NCBI GenBank assembly: GCA_964399165.1
Contig: CAYNPO010000002.1
Location: 62,001-126,000, forward strand
From: UBA6144 sp964399165
Lineage (GTDB): Bacteria > Bdellovibrionota > Bacteriovoracia > Bacteriovoracales > Bacteriovoracaceae
DNA length: 64,000 nucleotides
Reading direction: 5' to 3'
The notes under the pieces: generated by a model
What the model was told of the DNA's origin: nothing
The model's input: the letters and a program-made list of their open reading frames with translations, nothing else
Database searches by the model: none
Part shown: one piece after another, positions 48,927-58,479 of the stretch
Numbering within the stretch: position 1 is the stretch's first letter
Layout of the letters: every line of letters begins with the position of its first letter
Position numbers and translations under genes: made by a program

Positions 48927-50858
48927 ATGCGTCTTTTCAGAAAAAGTCTCGCCACCGTTATGGCCGCCAGTATGGCGCTGCCGGCGGGGGCCAACGACCA
49001 CCTCATCGCCCGGGTGAATTATCCCGGGGTGCAGAGAATCCTCACGGAAGGGTTGGTTTACGCCCATCACGTGACCCACCAACGCCTCACCGGCCAGCGG
49101 GACAGCCATGGGCAGCCCACGTGGACCCGCCCCAGCCGCCCCATCTTGAGCAACCAGCGCATCGGTCGCACCATCCCGGCTGCGCAGCTTAACGCTCACC
49201 CGTTCTACCAGTTGGCGAGCCAGCTCACCAACGTGGACCAATTCCGCGACCGTGCGGGCAACCTCCCCTTCTCCATCCACATGCCGGGCCTCTACGTGAA
49301 CTGGAACGTCCCGCCCAACACCATCGTGTTGGAGGTGGAGGAAGCACCCGGCAACAACCCCAACCGCTTCCTGGTGGAAACCAGTTTCGCTTTGGACGAA
49401 TTGCGCGTGGACATCGGCGGCAGGGTCAGCGTGTGCCTGAGCGCCCCCGCCCAATGCCCCCGCGCCGACCTCAAGGTCTCCGCTCTCAACCCCTGGCTCG
49501 CCCTCAATCGCCGCGTGACCGTCCGGGGCAAATTCCTGGTGACCCTCAACCCCCGCGGAACCGCCACCGTGGCCCTGCACGGGAACATCCGCACCAACCT
49601 GGCCCAGGCCCAGCTGCGCGTGAGCGCGGGCAATGCCCGTGACATCCAGTTGCCGCCGGTGACCATCGAGGTGAACGGCCGCACCGCCACCGTGGACACC
49701 TCCGCCGCTGCTCAACTCATAGCCGACACCGTTTCGCGCGAGGTTGGTCCGCAGATCGTGAGTTCCACCGCCGCCTTCATCCAGACCCAATTGGGCTCCT
49801 TGATCCAGCAGACCCTGCGCCGCCCGGTGAACACGCGGCTGGACGTGCTTAGCCTCGACGAGGCGGGCATCCGCTCCCGCCTGGATGCCACCCTGCGCGA
49901 CCTCACCACTGCCACTGGCCCAGCCGCGGCCCAGCGGATCATCGACGACCTGGCCAAAGTCCTGCGCCACGCAAGCTTGGGCATCGAGCTCAACGGCATG
50001 CCCACCACCCAACAGAACCGCGCCCAGCGGTCGGCCACGAGCACCGACATCGAGGCCCGTGCCCGCATGCACCTCACACTTAACCAAAACAGCGCCAGCG
50101 TGGCCAATACCTACCGCGCTCCCGGCGGCCGGGAAGAAAGCATCCAGCGCCTGGAGTTGGGCCATTACTCCAACCCCGCCCACCACGTCTCACTGGCGTT
50201 CAGCGAGCCCACCCTGAACGCCGCCCTCAATCTCTTCGAGGAAATGGGTGTTTATAAATCCGTGATCCTGGCCCTGGCCAAAAACGACAACGGACGCCCG
50301 ATGCTAACGGACATCGGCTTCAAGCTCCACTCCCACTTCGTCCCGCCCGCCTCCGCCAACTCCAACGGCAGCATCAAGCTGGTGGCCGAAATCGAGCTGG
50401 ACCTGCGCGACCTGGAGAACTTCCCTGGCGTGACCATCGTGGGCGGTCTCCTGCGCGCCTTCCGCGGCGGCCCCATCATCCGCTTCCCCCTGGAGTTCGA
50501 GGCGCGCCCCCGCCTGGTACAGGACGGCCAATTCGTGAAACTATTGGTGGACGTCACCGATCCCTTCCAGCCGCGCAACCAGTTGGTGAACACCTACAAC
50601 TACACCAACGAAATGCCAGACGCGGGCCTGGTGGTGCGAAACGCCTTCATGTCGGTGATGCGCTCTAAGATCGCCCCGCTCATCGCACGCCCACTGGAAA
50701 TCCCCCTCGGCACCATCCTGAGCCAAGGCCCGATGCAGATTTCGCCCAAGGACTTCAAAGTCCTGAGCCGCGGCTACCTCATGATGAGCGGGGACATCAG
50801 CCGCCTCGCCGTAGGGGATTTCGCCCCCGACCTGACCGCCATCCCGGACCTGCAGTAA
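48927..50858 (+). CDS. Large secreted protein, possibly TULIP/BPI-type, member 1
   Basis: 643 residues; GGAGGATCC Shine-Dalgarno. Signal peptide (MRLFRKSLATVMAASMALPAGA). Beta-rich with two similar halves: FSIHMPGLYVNWNVPPNTIVLEV, KVSALNPWLALNRRVTVRGKF and PPVTIEVNGRTATV in the first, and FKLHSHFVPPASANSNGSIKLVAEIELDL, FPLEFEARPRLVQDGQFVKLLV, and MQISPKDFKVLSRGYLMMSG in the second. Long helix (TAAFIQTQLGSLIQQTL) as in lipid-binding TULIP tubes. Related to the next gene in C-terminal layout. I cannot name the family with certainty. Confidence 0.6.
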   Translation: MRLFRKSLATVMAASMALPAGANDHLIARVNYPGVQRILTEGLVYAHHVTHQRLTGQRDSHGQPTWTRPSRPILSNQRIGRTIPAAQLNAHPFYQLASQLTNVDQFRDRAGNLPFSIHMPGLYVNWNVPPNTIVLEVEEAPGNNPNRFLVETSFALDELRVDIGGRVSVCLSAPAQCPRADLKVSALNPWLALNRRVTVRGKFLVTLNPRGTATVALHGNIRTNLAQAQLRVSAGNARDIQLPPVTIEVNGRTATVDTSAAAQLIADTVSREVGPQIVSSTAAFIQTQLGSLIQQTLRRPVNTRLDVLSLDEAGIRSRLDATLRDLTTATGPAAAQRIIDDLAKVLRHASLGIELNGMPTTQQNRAQRSATSTDIEARARMHLTLNQNSASVANTYRAPGGREESIQRLELGHYSNPAHHVSLAFSEPTLNAALNLFEEMGVYKSVILALAKNDNGRPMLTDIGFKLHSHFVPPASANSNGSIKLVAEIELDLRDLENFPGVTIVGGLLRAFRGGPIIRFPLEFEARPRLVQDGQFVKLLVDVTDPFQPRNQLVNTYNYTNEMPDAGLVVRNAFMSVMRSKIAPLIARPLEIPLGTILSQGPMQISPKDFKVLSRGYLMMSGDISRLAVGDFAPDLTAIPDLQ

Positions 50859-50868
50859 GGGAGGGATT

Positions 50869-52836
50869 ATGGAGAAACGCATGAAGAACGCACGACGATT
50901 CCTGCCCGCCTGCGTCCTGGCCCTGGGCCTCACTCAGGGGAACGCGCTGGCGCAACAGCAGCCGGATCTCCTGGTGTCCATCCCCATGACCGAGAACAAC
51001 GGGGCGGACCTCTTTCAGCGCATCATCACGCTGATGGACAACATCCGAGCGCGCCAGGTCCAGCTGCGCCAGCAACCCCTCCCCGATCCTTTCAACGGGA
51101 ACTATCCCCGGATCGAGATCAACCAACAGAGTATCGGACAGGCAATTCCCCAGAACGCCGAAACCCGCCGCATGCTGGCGGCCGTGAATTCCATCCTCGG
51201 CATCAATGCCGGTGGGACCGGCGTGTCGGCTACCTTCACGGATCTGCGCTACTCCCTCAGCAACCTGCGCCTGCAGGTGGACAGCCTGGAGCCCAATAGA
51301 GGCAACCCGATTTTGACGGGTAGGATCGCCGGCCAGGGCATCACTTTCTCCCTTGGGAAATTGCGCGTGGCCGCCAATATTCCCGTAGTGGGGCAGGAAC
51401 CCCTGGTGCTGTGGGCGGAGATCAACGGCCTCCAAGTCCGCACGCGGGGCAACGCTGAGCTCCCGGTGGGGGTGCGGGTCCAACTGGACCATTCCGACCC
51501 AGAGAAACTGAAGTTTCAGATCAACGAGGTGAACCTGAATCTCCTGGCGGACGCCCTCGAGCGCGCCCCGCTTGAGCTCCAGCTCGATCCCAACGTTCCC
51601 GTGTCCCATTCCAACGTGGCCGTCACCATCGCCGGCCGACGGGTGACCCTGAACGCGGAGGCGGTACGAGCCGGCGTGCGTACTAACCAGGACGCCATCC
51701 AGAAAGCCGTGCGCGAGCAGATCGTGGGCTTCCTACGCCGGGCCCGCCAGAGCGACTACGAGTCCTTCACCCGCGCCCTCGCCCAACAAGGCATCCCCAG
51801 GGACTACTGGATTAAGACCCCGGGCCAGCAGCGCGCCGGCAGCCCGGGCAGTGTGGACTATAAGCTCGGTACCCCCGATCTTGCTTTCAAACTGCGCTAT
51901 GAATCCGTCACGGGCGTCAACCGCGAGCGTGGCTCCCGCCCTGCGGTGTTGACCTACGACATCCGCGGTGGATTCTGCCTCGAGAACGGCCAGCGCAACC
52001 GCGCCGGCGCCTGGGAAAACGGCCGCCAGAGCAATTTCACGTGGAACCAGGAGCGCACCATGATGACGGGTTGTGTGCGTCCCCAGCCAGTGTCCCCCAG
52101 CGGTATCACCCACGCCCAGTACCAGGAGTCCCTGCGGCTCATGGCCCGGCGGGTGGCCGAAGACCCCAGTGACCGCACCGCCACCATCAACGTCTCCCAC
52201 GACTACGTGAACGCCCTCCTCCACACCACCATCGACGCGGGCCTGTGGGACCCCGGTCTCCAACCCAACCGTCTCTCATTTGGGGATAAGAAGGCCTTCG
52301 TGCGTTTCGATGAAACCGTGGATCCCAGGGAGTTCCCCGACCTGGACGAGGAGGAGCGCCGCAAAGCCGCGGTCTTCTACCTGGATCTGGTGTACTCCCC
52401 TGGGCGCTCGCTCTCGGGCACCTTCCAGCGCATCTTCGTGGGCCGCAACTCCGTCCGCTTCCCGGTGAAAATTTACGCCCACGTGAACATCGTGAACCGC
52501 TGCCTCGGTGGCACTCCCGTCCCCCACTTGGTGATCCAGGCAGCGGGGGCCGACTGCCTCGACGACGGCCGCTGCGTGATCGACGAGGCGGACGCCCGTC
52601 GCAACCGCCACGGCTTAGTTTCCACGGTCCAGCGCGCCCGCTTCACCAACCTGATCCGCAGCGAGATACGCACGGCGGTCCAGGGCATGATCGGCCGCGA
52701 GGTGTTCGCACTGCCGTTGCGGGAATTCCCGAACGTGGGCGTGGAGGACATCGAGCTGGAGGTGGACGGCCAAGGCCGCGCCCTGGGCACCTTGGTGCTG
52801 GGCAACCGCCGCGAGTTCCGTTGCCGGGCCCGCTGA
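50869..52836 (+). CDS. Large secreted protein, member 2 of the pair
   Basis: 655 residues, 10 nt after the previous gene, with AGGGAGGG Shine-Dalgarno. Signal peptide (KNARRFLPACVLALGLTQGNALA). Similar construction: VTIAGRRVTLNAEAV, then a helix (NQDAIQKAVREQIVGFLRRA), and at the end SEIRTAVQGMIGREVFALPLREFPNVGVEDIELEV, which parallels the end of member 1 (MRSKIAPLIARPLEIPLGTIL...MQISPKDFKV). Likely paralogs in one operon. Cys pairs (NRCLGG, ADCLDDGRC) suggest disulphides. Confidence 0.6.
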   Translation: MEKRMKNARRFLPACVLALGLTQGNALAQQQPDLLVSIPMTENNGADLFQRIITLMDNIRARQVQLRQQPLPDPFNGNYPRIEINQQSIGQAIPQNAETRRMLAAVNSILGINAGGTGVSATFTDLRYSLSNLRLQVDSLEPNRGNPILTGRIAGQGITFSLGKLRVAANIPVVGQEPLVLWAEINGLQVRTRGNAELPVGVRVQLDHSDPEKLKFQINEVNLNLLADALERAPLELQLDPNVPVSHSNVAVTIAGRRVTLNAEAVRAGVRTNQDAIQKAVREQIVGFLRRARQSDYESFTRALAQQGIPRDYWIKTPGQQRAGSPGSVDYKLGTPDLAFKLRYESVTGVNRERGSRPAVLTYDIRGGFCLENGQRNRAGAWENGRQSNFTWNQERTMMTGCVRPQPVSPSGITHAQYQESLRLMARRVAEDPSDRTATINVSHDYVNALLHTTIDAGLWDPGLQPNRLSFGDKKAFVRFDETVDPREFPDLDEEERRKAAVFYLDLVYSPGRSLSGTFQRIFVGRNSVRFPVKIYAHVNIVNRCLGGTPVPHLVIQAAGADCLDDGRCVIDEADARRNRHGLVSTVQRARFTNLIRSEIRTAVQGMIGREVFALPLREFPNVGVEDIELEVDGQGRALGTLVLGNRREFRCRAR

Positions 52837-52837
52837 G

Positions 52838-54625
52838 CTAGTACCGGCCCACCCACCTGACGGTGGCGTGGGCCGGGGCGGTGGAATACCCCCAAAGATC
52901 TTCGTAGCGGCGATCGGTGACGTTCCCCAACTGGAGCGTCCACTCCTGTCGGAGGTCGGGAAGCCACTTCAAAGACGCCCCTAAAAGCTCGTAGGCGCTC
53001 AGGCGAGCTTGTCCGCCTGAGGCATCCACGTCCCGCCTCCCGCCCACAAGGCGCAGTTCAAGGCCAGCCTGCCAACGCTCATCCCACCAGCGATTCCATC
53101 TGAGGTTTCCGAGGTAAGGGGGGCGCCGTAACGGGGTCTTCGAATAATGCGAGAAATCCAGCTGGGTCCATTGGAGCCCAACCTGTCCCCAGGAATGTTC
53201 CGGCGAAACGAGTGAAGTCTCCAGGCCGCGCACCCGCAAGGTGCCGCGGTTTTGGTAGCCGGCGGCCATGTCAAACGCCACCAGATCCTGGAAGTCCTGC
53301 TGGAAGGCCACCAGGCCCGCGCTGAACTCACGCCGCACCTGAAGTCCCGCCTCAAGGGAGAGGTTGCGCTCGGGGACCAAGTCCGGGTTACCCAAAGGAG
53401 TCGCGCCCAGGGGAGGTGCGTGCAGCTGGTAGAGCGAAGGTGACTTGTAGCCGCGGGCGCCTTTGGCGTGGGCAGAAAAACCGCCTTCCCAGTCGCGGGT
53501 CATGGTGGCTTCATAAGCGGCCCAACCGCCGTAGCGTTGATGCTCCTCCCCGCGCCCGCCCAACTCCATCCCCCACCCCTCCCGCTTCCAGCGTCCGAGG
53601 ACGAAGGCAGAGGCCAGGTCGTTGGAGGCGTGCAGGTTTGTGATCTCGATCCATTCTTGTTCCGTGGCCGCGCCGGAGACGAGCGTGAAGGAGCGCCAGT
53701 CATGCTCCGTCCAAACCGAGGCTGAGCGCGTCTGGCCCTGGAACTCCTGGTGACCGAAGGACGCGGTGCTGGTCTCCCGTCGTAGGGAATGGATCCCGGT
53801 GCGCAGGAAAACGCGCGTGGACCCCGCTTCCACCCGCGTGGTTTGTCCCAAGGTGCCCTGGAAGTTCAACGTGCGGTCTCCATGCTCGTCCAGGGAATTA
53901 CCATCGAGCGCGGCCTGTCCCTGCACGCCGTAGGCGAGCAGGTCCGTTGAAGAGCGCCCGCCCCAATAGTGGCGCGATGCTTGGAGGGCCTGGGTGGTTT
54001 GGGCGCCATCAGGCTCGCTGGCCCCATGGCGCTTACGATTCAGGCGGGAAAACCCATGAGTGCGAAGGTGCGCGATGCCGAGGGAGCCTTGGTGGCCTCC
54101 CCCGCCCCAGTCCTGCAGCCAGAAGCCTTGGTAGGTGTCAAAAGACCCTGCGGACAATCCGAGCACGCTCTCCCGTGGCTTCCTCCCCCGCCGCGGCACC
54201 AGCTCCACCACGCCCGCGGTGGCGTCGCCGCCGTAGAGCGTGGGCGCGGGCCCGCGCAAGAGCAGCAGGTCCTGGAAGAACGGCGCCAGGAAGAACGCGG
54301 TGTCGTAGCCGCGGTCGGTGCCCGAGGGATCGTTGAGCCGGAAGCCGTCCACCACCACCAGCGCGTGGCGGGACTCGCTCCCGCGCAAGTACAGCACGCC
54401 TTGCCCGCCCACACCGCCGTTCTGGGTGAGCTGGGTGCCCGGCGCCTCGGTCAGGGCCTCCGCCAATCCCGTGCTCCCCTGCATGCGCGCTTCCGCCGCC
54501 TGCCAGACAGGGGATGAAGTGTGGCGGAGCAACGGCGCGCTGGCGCCCGTCACTTCGACTTCGGGCAGCCGGACCTCGGCCGCCCAGAGGGAAAAACACC
54601 AAAAGAAGGGGATCAAAACTCGCAT
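52838..54625 (-). CDS. btuB: Vitamin B12 TonB-dependent receptor
   Basis: 595 residues. Signal peptide, TonB box (PEVEVTGAS), plug domain (AEALTEAPGTQLTQNGGVGGQGVLYLRGS; VVVDGFRLNDPSG; RGPAPTLYGGDATAGVVEL) and a barrel ending in an aromatic residue (VGRY). Size and plug fit BtuB; the cobalamin riboswitch in its leader gives the substrate. ATG 54625 follows GCGGAGG. Converges with the 50869 gene. No btuCD or tonB next to it; the ExbB/ExbD/TonB at 23-27 kb might energise it. Confidence 0.9.
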   Translation of the reverse strand: MRVLIPFFWCFSLWAAEVRLPEVEVTGASAPLLRHTSSPVWQAAEARMQGSTGLAEALTEAPGTQLTQNGGVGGQGVLYLRGSESRHALVVVDGFRLNDPSGTDRGYDTAFFLAPFFQDLLLLRGPAPTLYGGDATAGVVELVPRRGRKPRESVLGLSAGSFDTYQGFWLQDWGGGGHQGSLGIAHLRTHGFSRLNRKRHGASEPDGAQTTQALQASRHYWGGRSSTDLLAYGVQGQAALDGNSLDEHGDRTLNFQGTLGQTTRVEAGSTRVFLRTGIHSLRRETSTASFGHQEFQGQTRSASVWTEHDWRSFTLVSGAATEQEWIEITNLHASNDLASAFVLGRWKREGWGMELGGRGEEHQRYGGWAAYEATMTRDWEGGFSAHAKGARGYKSPSLYQLHAPPLGATPLGNPDLVPERNLSLEAGLQVRREFSAGLVAFQQDFQDLVAFDMAAGYQNRGTLRVRGLETSLVSPEHSWGQVGLQWTQLDFSHYSKTPLRRPPYLGNLRWNRWWDERWQAGLELRLVGGRRDVDASGGQARLSAYELLGASLKWLPDLRQEWTLQLGNVTDRRYEDLWGYSTAPAHATVRWVGRY

Positions 54626-54639
54626 GGTTCCTCCGCGGG

Positions 54640-54745
54640 ATGGATTTCCTGCGGGGGATCGGGCTTGGGAAGGCTCCCTTACCGTTGCGGGACAGCGCCG
54701 GACTCACACCGGACTTCACCCATGCAGGATGGGGGGAGGAGTATC
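54640..54745 (-). ncRNA. Cobalamin riboswitch in the btuB leader
   Basis: Minus strand 54719-54640: GAAGTCCGGTGTGAGTCCGG, then GCTGTCCCGCAACGGTAA, then AAGCCCGATCCCCCGCAGG, which match the conserved core (GGTGxxAxTCC, GCxGxCCCGCxACxGT, AAGCCxGAxxxCCxGC). The Shine-Dalgarno GGAGG lies just after the last block, so control is probably at translation. Limits are approximate. Confidence 0.9.
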
Positions 54746-54753
54746 AAAGGCGC

Positions 54754-55275
54754 TCAGCTTGGTCCAGGGCGCAGAGAGCGTTTCCGCCAGGCCAGAAAAG
54801 CCGCCAAAACCCCGCACAGGTGGGCCAGGGCCACGGTCAGGCGAACTGGCTCCGGCCAGCCCAACTGAGGACCGGTCCAGATGACCAGGGCGCCGCCGGC
54901 AAGCAGGGCCCCGGCGGCAAGCAGCAACGTCCCCAACCCACGCCCGTTGAGCGCGAACTCCCCCGCGGCGCCGGGCAATGCCAGGCCCATCGCCGCCACC
55001 AGCCCCAACGGGGACCAGGCCATCATGTCCGAAGACACGATGCCCACCAGAAGGAGGGCACGTGGGTAGCGGGTCAGGGCCCGCAAGGCTACGAGGCCCC
55101 GGGTGGTGGGCGGAAGCCAGTGGTTAACGGCTTGGCCGGTGAGGAAATGCGCCAAGAGGGCCGCCAGCACCAACCACGGGGTGGTCTTCCCCCCGAAGAA
55201 GAAGTGCACGGAGGTCCAGGCGGCGACCGTGAGGCCGCTGCCAACGGCGGAAAGGAGGAGTTCGCGCTTCTTCAT
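54754..55275 (-). CDS. Membrane protein of unknown function
   Basis: 173 residues with about five transmembrane helices and small loops (LLLSAVGSGLTVAAWTSVHFFFGG; PWLVLAALLAHFLTG; LVAAMGLALPGAAGEF; LGTLLLAAGALLAGGALVIW; VALAHLCGVLAAFLA). ATG 55275 overlaps rpoN's stop (ATGA). Sits between rpoN and the btuB riboswitch where hpf is common in other genomes. No family recognised. Confidence 0.65.
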   Translation of the reverse strand: MKKRELLLSAVGSGLTVAAWTSVHFFFGGKTTPWLVLAALLAHFLTGQAVNHWLPPTTRGLVALRALTRYPRALLLVGIVSSDMMAWSPLGLVAAMGLALPGAAGEFALNGRGLGTLLLAAGALLAGGALVIWTGPQLGWPEPVRLTVALAHLCGVLAAFLAWRKRSLRPGPS

Positions 55276-56720
55276 GCCCTCTTGCGTTTGGACGACGGCA
55301 GGATGCCGAGCATCTCGCGGTATTTGGCCACGGTCCGGCGGGCGACGATGATGTCCCGGGTGCTCAGGAGCTCCGAGATGCGCTGGTCAGAGAGCGGCCG
55401 GCGGTTGTCCTCGGCCCCCACCATCTCCTTAATCTTGAGCTTGAGCGTCTCCCCAGCGATGTCGATACCGCCGTTCTTACCGCCGATACCGGTGTTGAAG
55501 AAGTACTTCAGCTCGAAGGTACCCAACGGGGTGTGCATAAACTTGTTGGTGGTCACGCGGGACACGGTGGACTCGTGCATGCCGATCTCGCCGGCGATGT
55601 CCTTGAGGATCATGGGCTTCAGGAACGCGGGCCCGCGGCGGAAGAAGTCCTGCTGGGAGCGCACGATGGCGGCAGCCACCTTATGGATGGTCTTCTGGCG
55701 GTTCTCGATGCTCTTGATGAGCCACATGGCCGAGCGCAGTTTATCCTGCACGAACTCCTGGGCCTCGGCGCCGCCTTCCTTGCTCTTGAGCAAGTCACGG
55801 TAAAGTTTCGAGACGCGCAGGCGGGGAACGCCCTCGTCGTTGACCTGGATCACGTACTCGCCGCCCACCTCCTGCACGAAGATGTCGGGCACCACGTACT
55901 GGGTTTCCTCGGGGGAAACCAGTCGGCCGGGCTTGGGGTGAAGCCCCATGATGACAAGCTCGGCGTCCTTCACCTTCTCCTTGGCCACACCCAGGGCCTT
56001 GGCGATCTTGGCGTGGTCCTTGGACTGCAGGTCGGGCAGGTGCTTCTGAATGATGAGCTCTGCCAGGGGACAGGGCTCGCCCAAGGCGCGCACCTGTACC
56101 AACAGGGTTTCTTTCAAGTCGTTGCAGGCACAGCCCACGGGGTCCAGGTGCTGGACCATGCCCAGGATCCCCAGGGCGCGGTCAGGATCCAGGGGGGAGC
56201 GCGCGATGTACTCGTCGGTGGGAGTCGAGAGGAAGCCGTCGTCGTCCAAGTCATGGATCAACGCCAGTGCGAACTCCAGTTCTTCCTCGGTGAGACTTTC
56301 CATGCGCAGCTGCCACTCCAGATGCTCGTGCAGCGACTGCCCCTTAGAGACCATGTTCTCGTAGCTGGGCATGTCGTCGGGGGACATGGCCTCGCGGGTG
56401 TTGGGGGCGGTGGAGGAGTTGTTGTTGTAGGATTCGGCGTAGGCCTCCCAGTCGAAATCCTCGCGGCCCTCCACCAGCTCGGGGGCCTTGAAGTCCTCGG
56501 CGGTGGCCTCCTTCGCCTCGATTTCCTCTTTGGACTCGACCTCAGCCTCGGCGGAGTCGGTCTCGTTCTCCTCGAGCATGGGATTCTCGACCATCTCCTG
56601 GGCGATGAGCGTGGTCATCTCCAGGTGGGTCAGCGTCAGCAGCTTGATCGCCTGCTGCAGCTGCGGAGTCATCATGAGACTCTGCGTTTGCTTCAGGCTT
56701 TGCGACATTTTGATGGCCAT
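55272..56720 (-). CDS. rpoN: RNA polymerase sigma-54 factor
   Basis: 482 residues. Gln-rich activator-interacting region I (MSQSLKQTQSLMMTPQLQQAIKLL), an acidic region II (~50-115), core-binding domain, helix-turn-helix (IAGEIGMHESTVSRVTTNKFM) and the RpoN box ARRTVAKYRE near the end. Downstream of lptB as in many proteobacteria. GAGGG before ATG 56720; ATG 56708 is also in frame. Confidence 0.97.
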   Translation of the reverse strand: MAIKMSQSLKQTQSLMMTPQLQQAIKLLTLTHLEMTTLIAQEMVENPMLEENETDSAEAEVESKEEIEAKEATAEDFKAPELVEGREDFDWEAYAESYNNNSSTAPNTREAMSPDDMPSYENMVSKGQSLHEHLEWQLRMESLTEEELEFALALIHDLDDDGFLSTPTDEYIARSPLDPDRALGILGMVQHLDPVGCACNDLKETLLVQVRALGEPCPLAELIIQKHLPDLQSKDHAKIAKALGVAKEKVKDAELVIMGLHPKPGRLVSPEETQYVVPDIFVQEVGGEYVIQVNDEGVPRLRVSKLYRDLLKSKEGGAEAQEFVQDKLRSAMWLIKSIENRQKTIHKVAAAIVRSQQDFFRRGPAFLKPMILKDIAGEIGMHESTVSRVTTNKFMHTPLGTFELKYFFNTGIGGKNGGIDIAGETLKLKIKEMVGAEDNRRPLSDQRISELLSTRDIIVARRTVAKYREMLGILPSSKRKRA

Positions 56721-56734
56721 GCAGGGACCCTCGG

Positions 56735-57457
56735 TTACATTTTGAATTCTTCGCCCAAGTAGAACTTGCGCGCGGTTTCGTCCTTCACGATCTGGTCAGG
56801 GGTTCCGCTCACCAGCAGCTCCCCGCGGTTCATGATGTAGGCCCGGTCCACGATCCCGAGGGTCTCGCGCACCTGGTGGTCGGTGATCAGCACGCCGATC
56901 CCACGCTCTTTCAGCTGGCGGATGATCCCTTGGATGTCCGCCACCGCCAGTGGGTCCACGCCAGCGAACGGCTCGTCCAGCAAAACGAATTTCGGGTCCA
57001 ACGCCAGAGCGCGGGCGATCTCCACCCGGCGGCGCTCGCCGCCGGAGAGCTCGCGGCCTTTGGACTTGCGGATGTGGTCCAGGCCGAAGTCCGTGATGAG
57101 GCCGTCCAGGGCGGCACGGCGTTCGCCGGCGGAGAGGTCACGCACTTCCAGCACGGCGAGGATGTTCTCCTCCACCGAGAGTTCGCGGAAAATTGAGGCT
57201 TCCTGGGGCAAGTACCCCACGCCCAGGCGGGCGCGCTCGTGCAGCGGCCGGGGCGTCACGTCCTCGCTGCCGATGCGGATGCTGCCCGCGTCGGCGCGCA
57301 CCAGTCCCACCATCATGTAGAACGACGTGGTCTTTCCGGCGCCGTTCGGCCCCAACAGTCCCACCACTTCGCCCTGTTTCACGTCGATGCTCACGTCTTT
57401 CACCACCGTTCGCCCGTTGTAGGTCTTGCACAAACCCCGGGCCACCATCGCTTCCAT
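56735..57457 (-). CDS. lptB: LPS-export ABC transporter ATPase
   Basis: 240 residues from ATG 57457 (shares a base with the preceding stop, TGATG). Walker A GPNGAGKTT, signature LSGGERRRVEIARAL, Walker B FVLLDEPFAGVDP and the H-loop TDHQVRE. It powers the Lpt bridge that carries LPS outward. Between lptCA and rpoN, the classic order. Confidence 0.96.
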   Translation of the reverse strand: MEAMVARGLCKTYNGRTVVKDVSIDVKQGEVVGLLGPNGAGKTTSFYMMVGLVRADAGSIRIGSEDVTPRPLHERARLGVGYLPQEASIFRELSVEENILAVLEVRDLSAGERRAALDGLITDFGLDHIRKSKGRELSGGERRRVEIARALALDPKFVLLDEPFAGVDPLAVADIQGIIRQLKERGIGVLITDHQVRETLGIVDRAYIMNRGELLVSGTPDQIVKDETARKFYLGEEFKM

Positions 57458-58473
57458 CAACGCCGCTCCTTCGCTTTTTTCTCCTTGGCGTCTTTCTTGA
57501 CGCTCAAGTCGGACATGGCGTCTTCCACCTCGATGAACTCCATGCGCTCGCGCAAGGTGATCCGGTAGCCTTTCACCATGTCCTTGCCCTGCTCTACTCG
57601 CGGGGCACCCGAAAGCACCATGCGATCCTCCCCGAAGCCCTCCAGCCGCTCGGCCCAGGCCTTGCGGACCATCGGTTGCCCGGAGGCATCCACTAGGTTT
57701 TCCGTCACCTTCACATCGTCATTCAGGACCAAATACTTGAGTTTTTTGTGCGCATTCTCCAGATAGATATCGCCCTTTTGGGAGGTTACACGGAGGCCGG
57801 CCCGGCGAATCTCAACCTCCTGCTCCAGTCGGATATGGGATTCGGGGCCTAAGAGCTCCATTTCCCGTGACGCGAAATCCACCTGGGGACGGAATTTCTG
57901 CCGTGGAAGCACTTGTCCCTTCACCCCACCGATAAGCATCGCCCAGTCCTGTTTGGGCCTGGCCCGTAGCCGTTGGGCGCTCACTTCCAGCCGGTCCCGG
58001 GTTTTTTCCATGAGGTGGGTGACCTTCACGTCCCCCTCCCCTTCCATTAAGCCTTGGGCCGGGTAGTACACGGCCTGGCGGGCGAAGTAGTGACTGTCTT
58101 CGTGATCCAAGGCCACGTTCCCCCTCATGAGGAGGCGCTGGCGGGCCTTGGCGTAATCCGCTTGGTCTGCCCGGTAGTACAGGGAACTGCCTTGGGCGTC
58201 CGCCACATAAAGACCCCGGGGCTTCACAAACGAAGCCTGCTCCTCCCCCACGTTTTGCATGCTGTCCGCGACCAGGGAGAGCGAAGGGCGGGCGTCCTTC
58301 ACGTGGAAGTACTCCAGCTGACGCATCTCCGAGGGGGCCTTGGCCAAGGCAGCCTGGGAATCTTGCCCCCAGTCCTCCTTGCCTTGGTGCTGGAGGGCCT
58401 TCATAGCCACACCCCCGTTCACCGCGAGAAAGACCAAAATAATGATTATTGACCTACGGGGTTGAAGCCACAT
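57457..58473 (-). CDS. LptC-LptA-type fusion protein for LPS export
   Basis: 338 residues from ATG 58473. Transmembrane anchor (RSIIIILVFLAVNGGVAM) typical of LptC, then an LptC-like beta-jellyroll (RADQADYAKARQRLLMRGNVALDHEDSHYFARQAVYYP; GEGDVKV), and at ~230-325 an OstA/LptA-like domain (GDIYLENAHKKLKYLVLNDDVKVTEN; AERLEGFGEDRMVLSGAPRVEQG). LptC and LptA are normally two proteins; here one chain seems to hold both. The longer ORF to 58659 would run into mutS's leader. A promoter with -10 six bases before the ATG is present. Confidence 0.75.
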   Translation of the reverse strand: MWLQPRRSIIIILVFLAVNGGVAMKALQHQGKEDWGQDSQAALAKAPSEMRQLEYFHVKDARPSLSLVADSMQNVGEEQASFVKPRGLYVADAQGSSLYYRADQADYAKARQRLLMRGNVALDHEDSHYFARQAVYYPAQGLMEGEGDVKVTHLMEKTRDRLEVSAQRLRARPKQDWAMLIGGVKGQVLPRQKFRPQVDFASREMELLGPESHIRLEQEVEIRRAGLRVTSQKGDIYLENAHKKLKYLVLNDDVKVTENLVDASGQPMVRKAWAERLEGFGEDRMVLSGAPRVEQGKDMVKGYRITLRERMEFIEVEDAMSDLSVKKDAKEKKAKERR

Positions 58474-58479
58474 CTCGTC

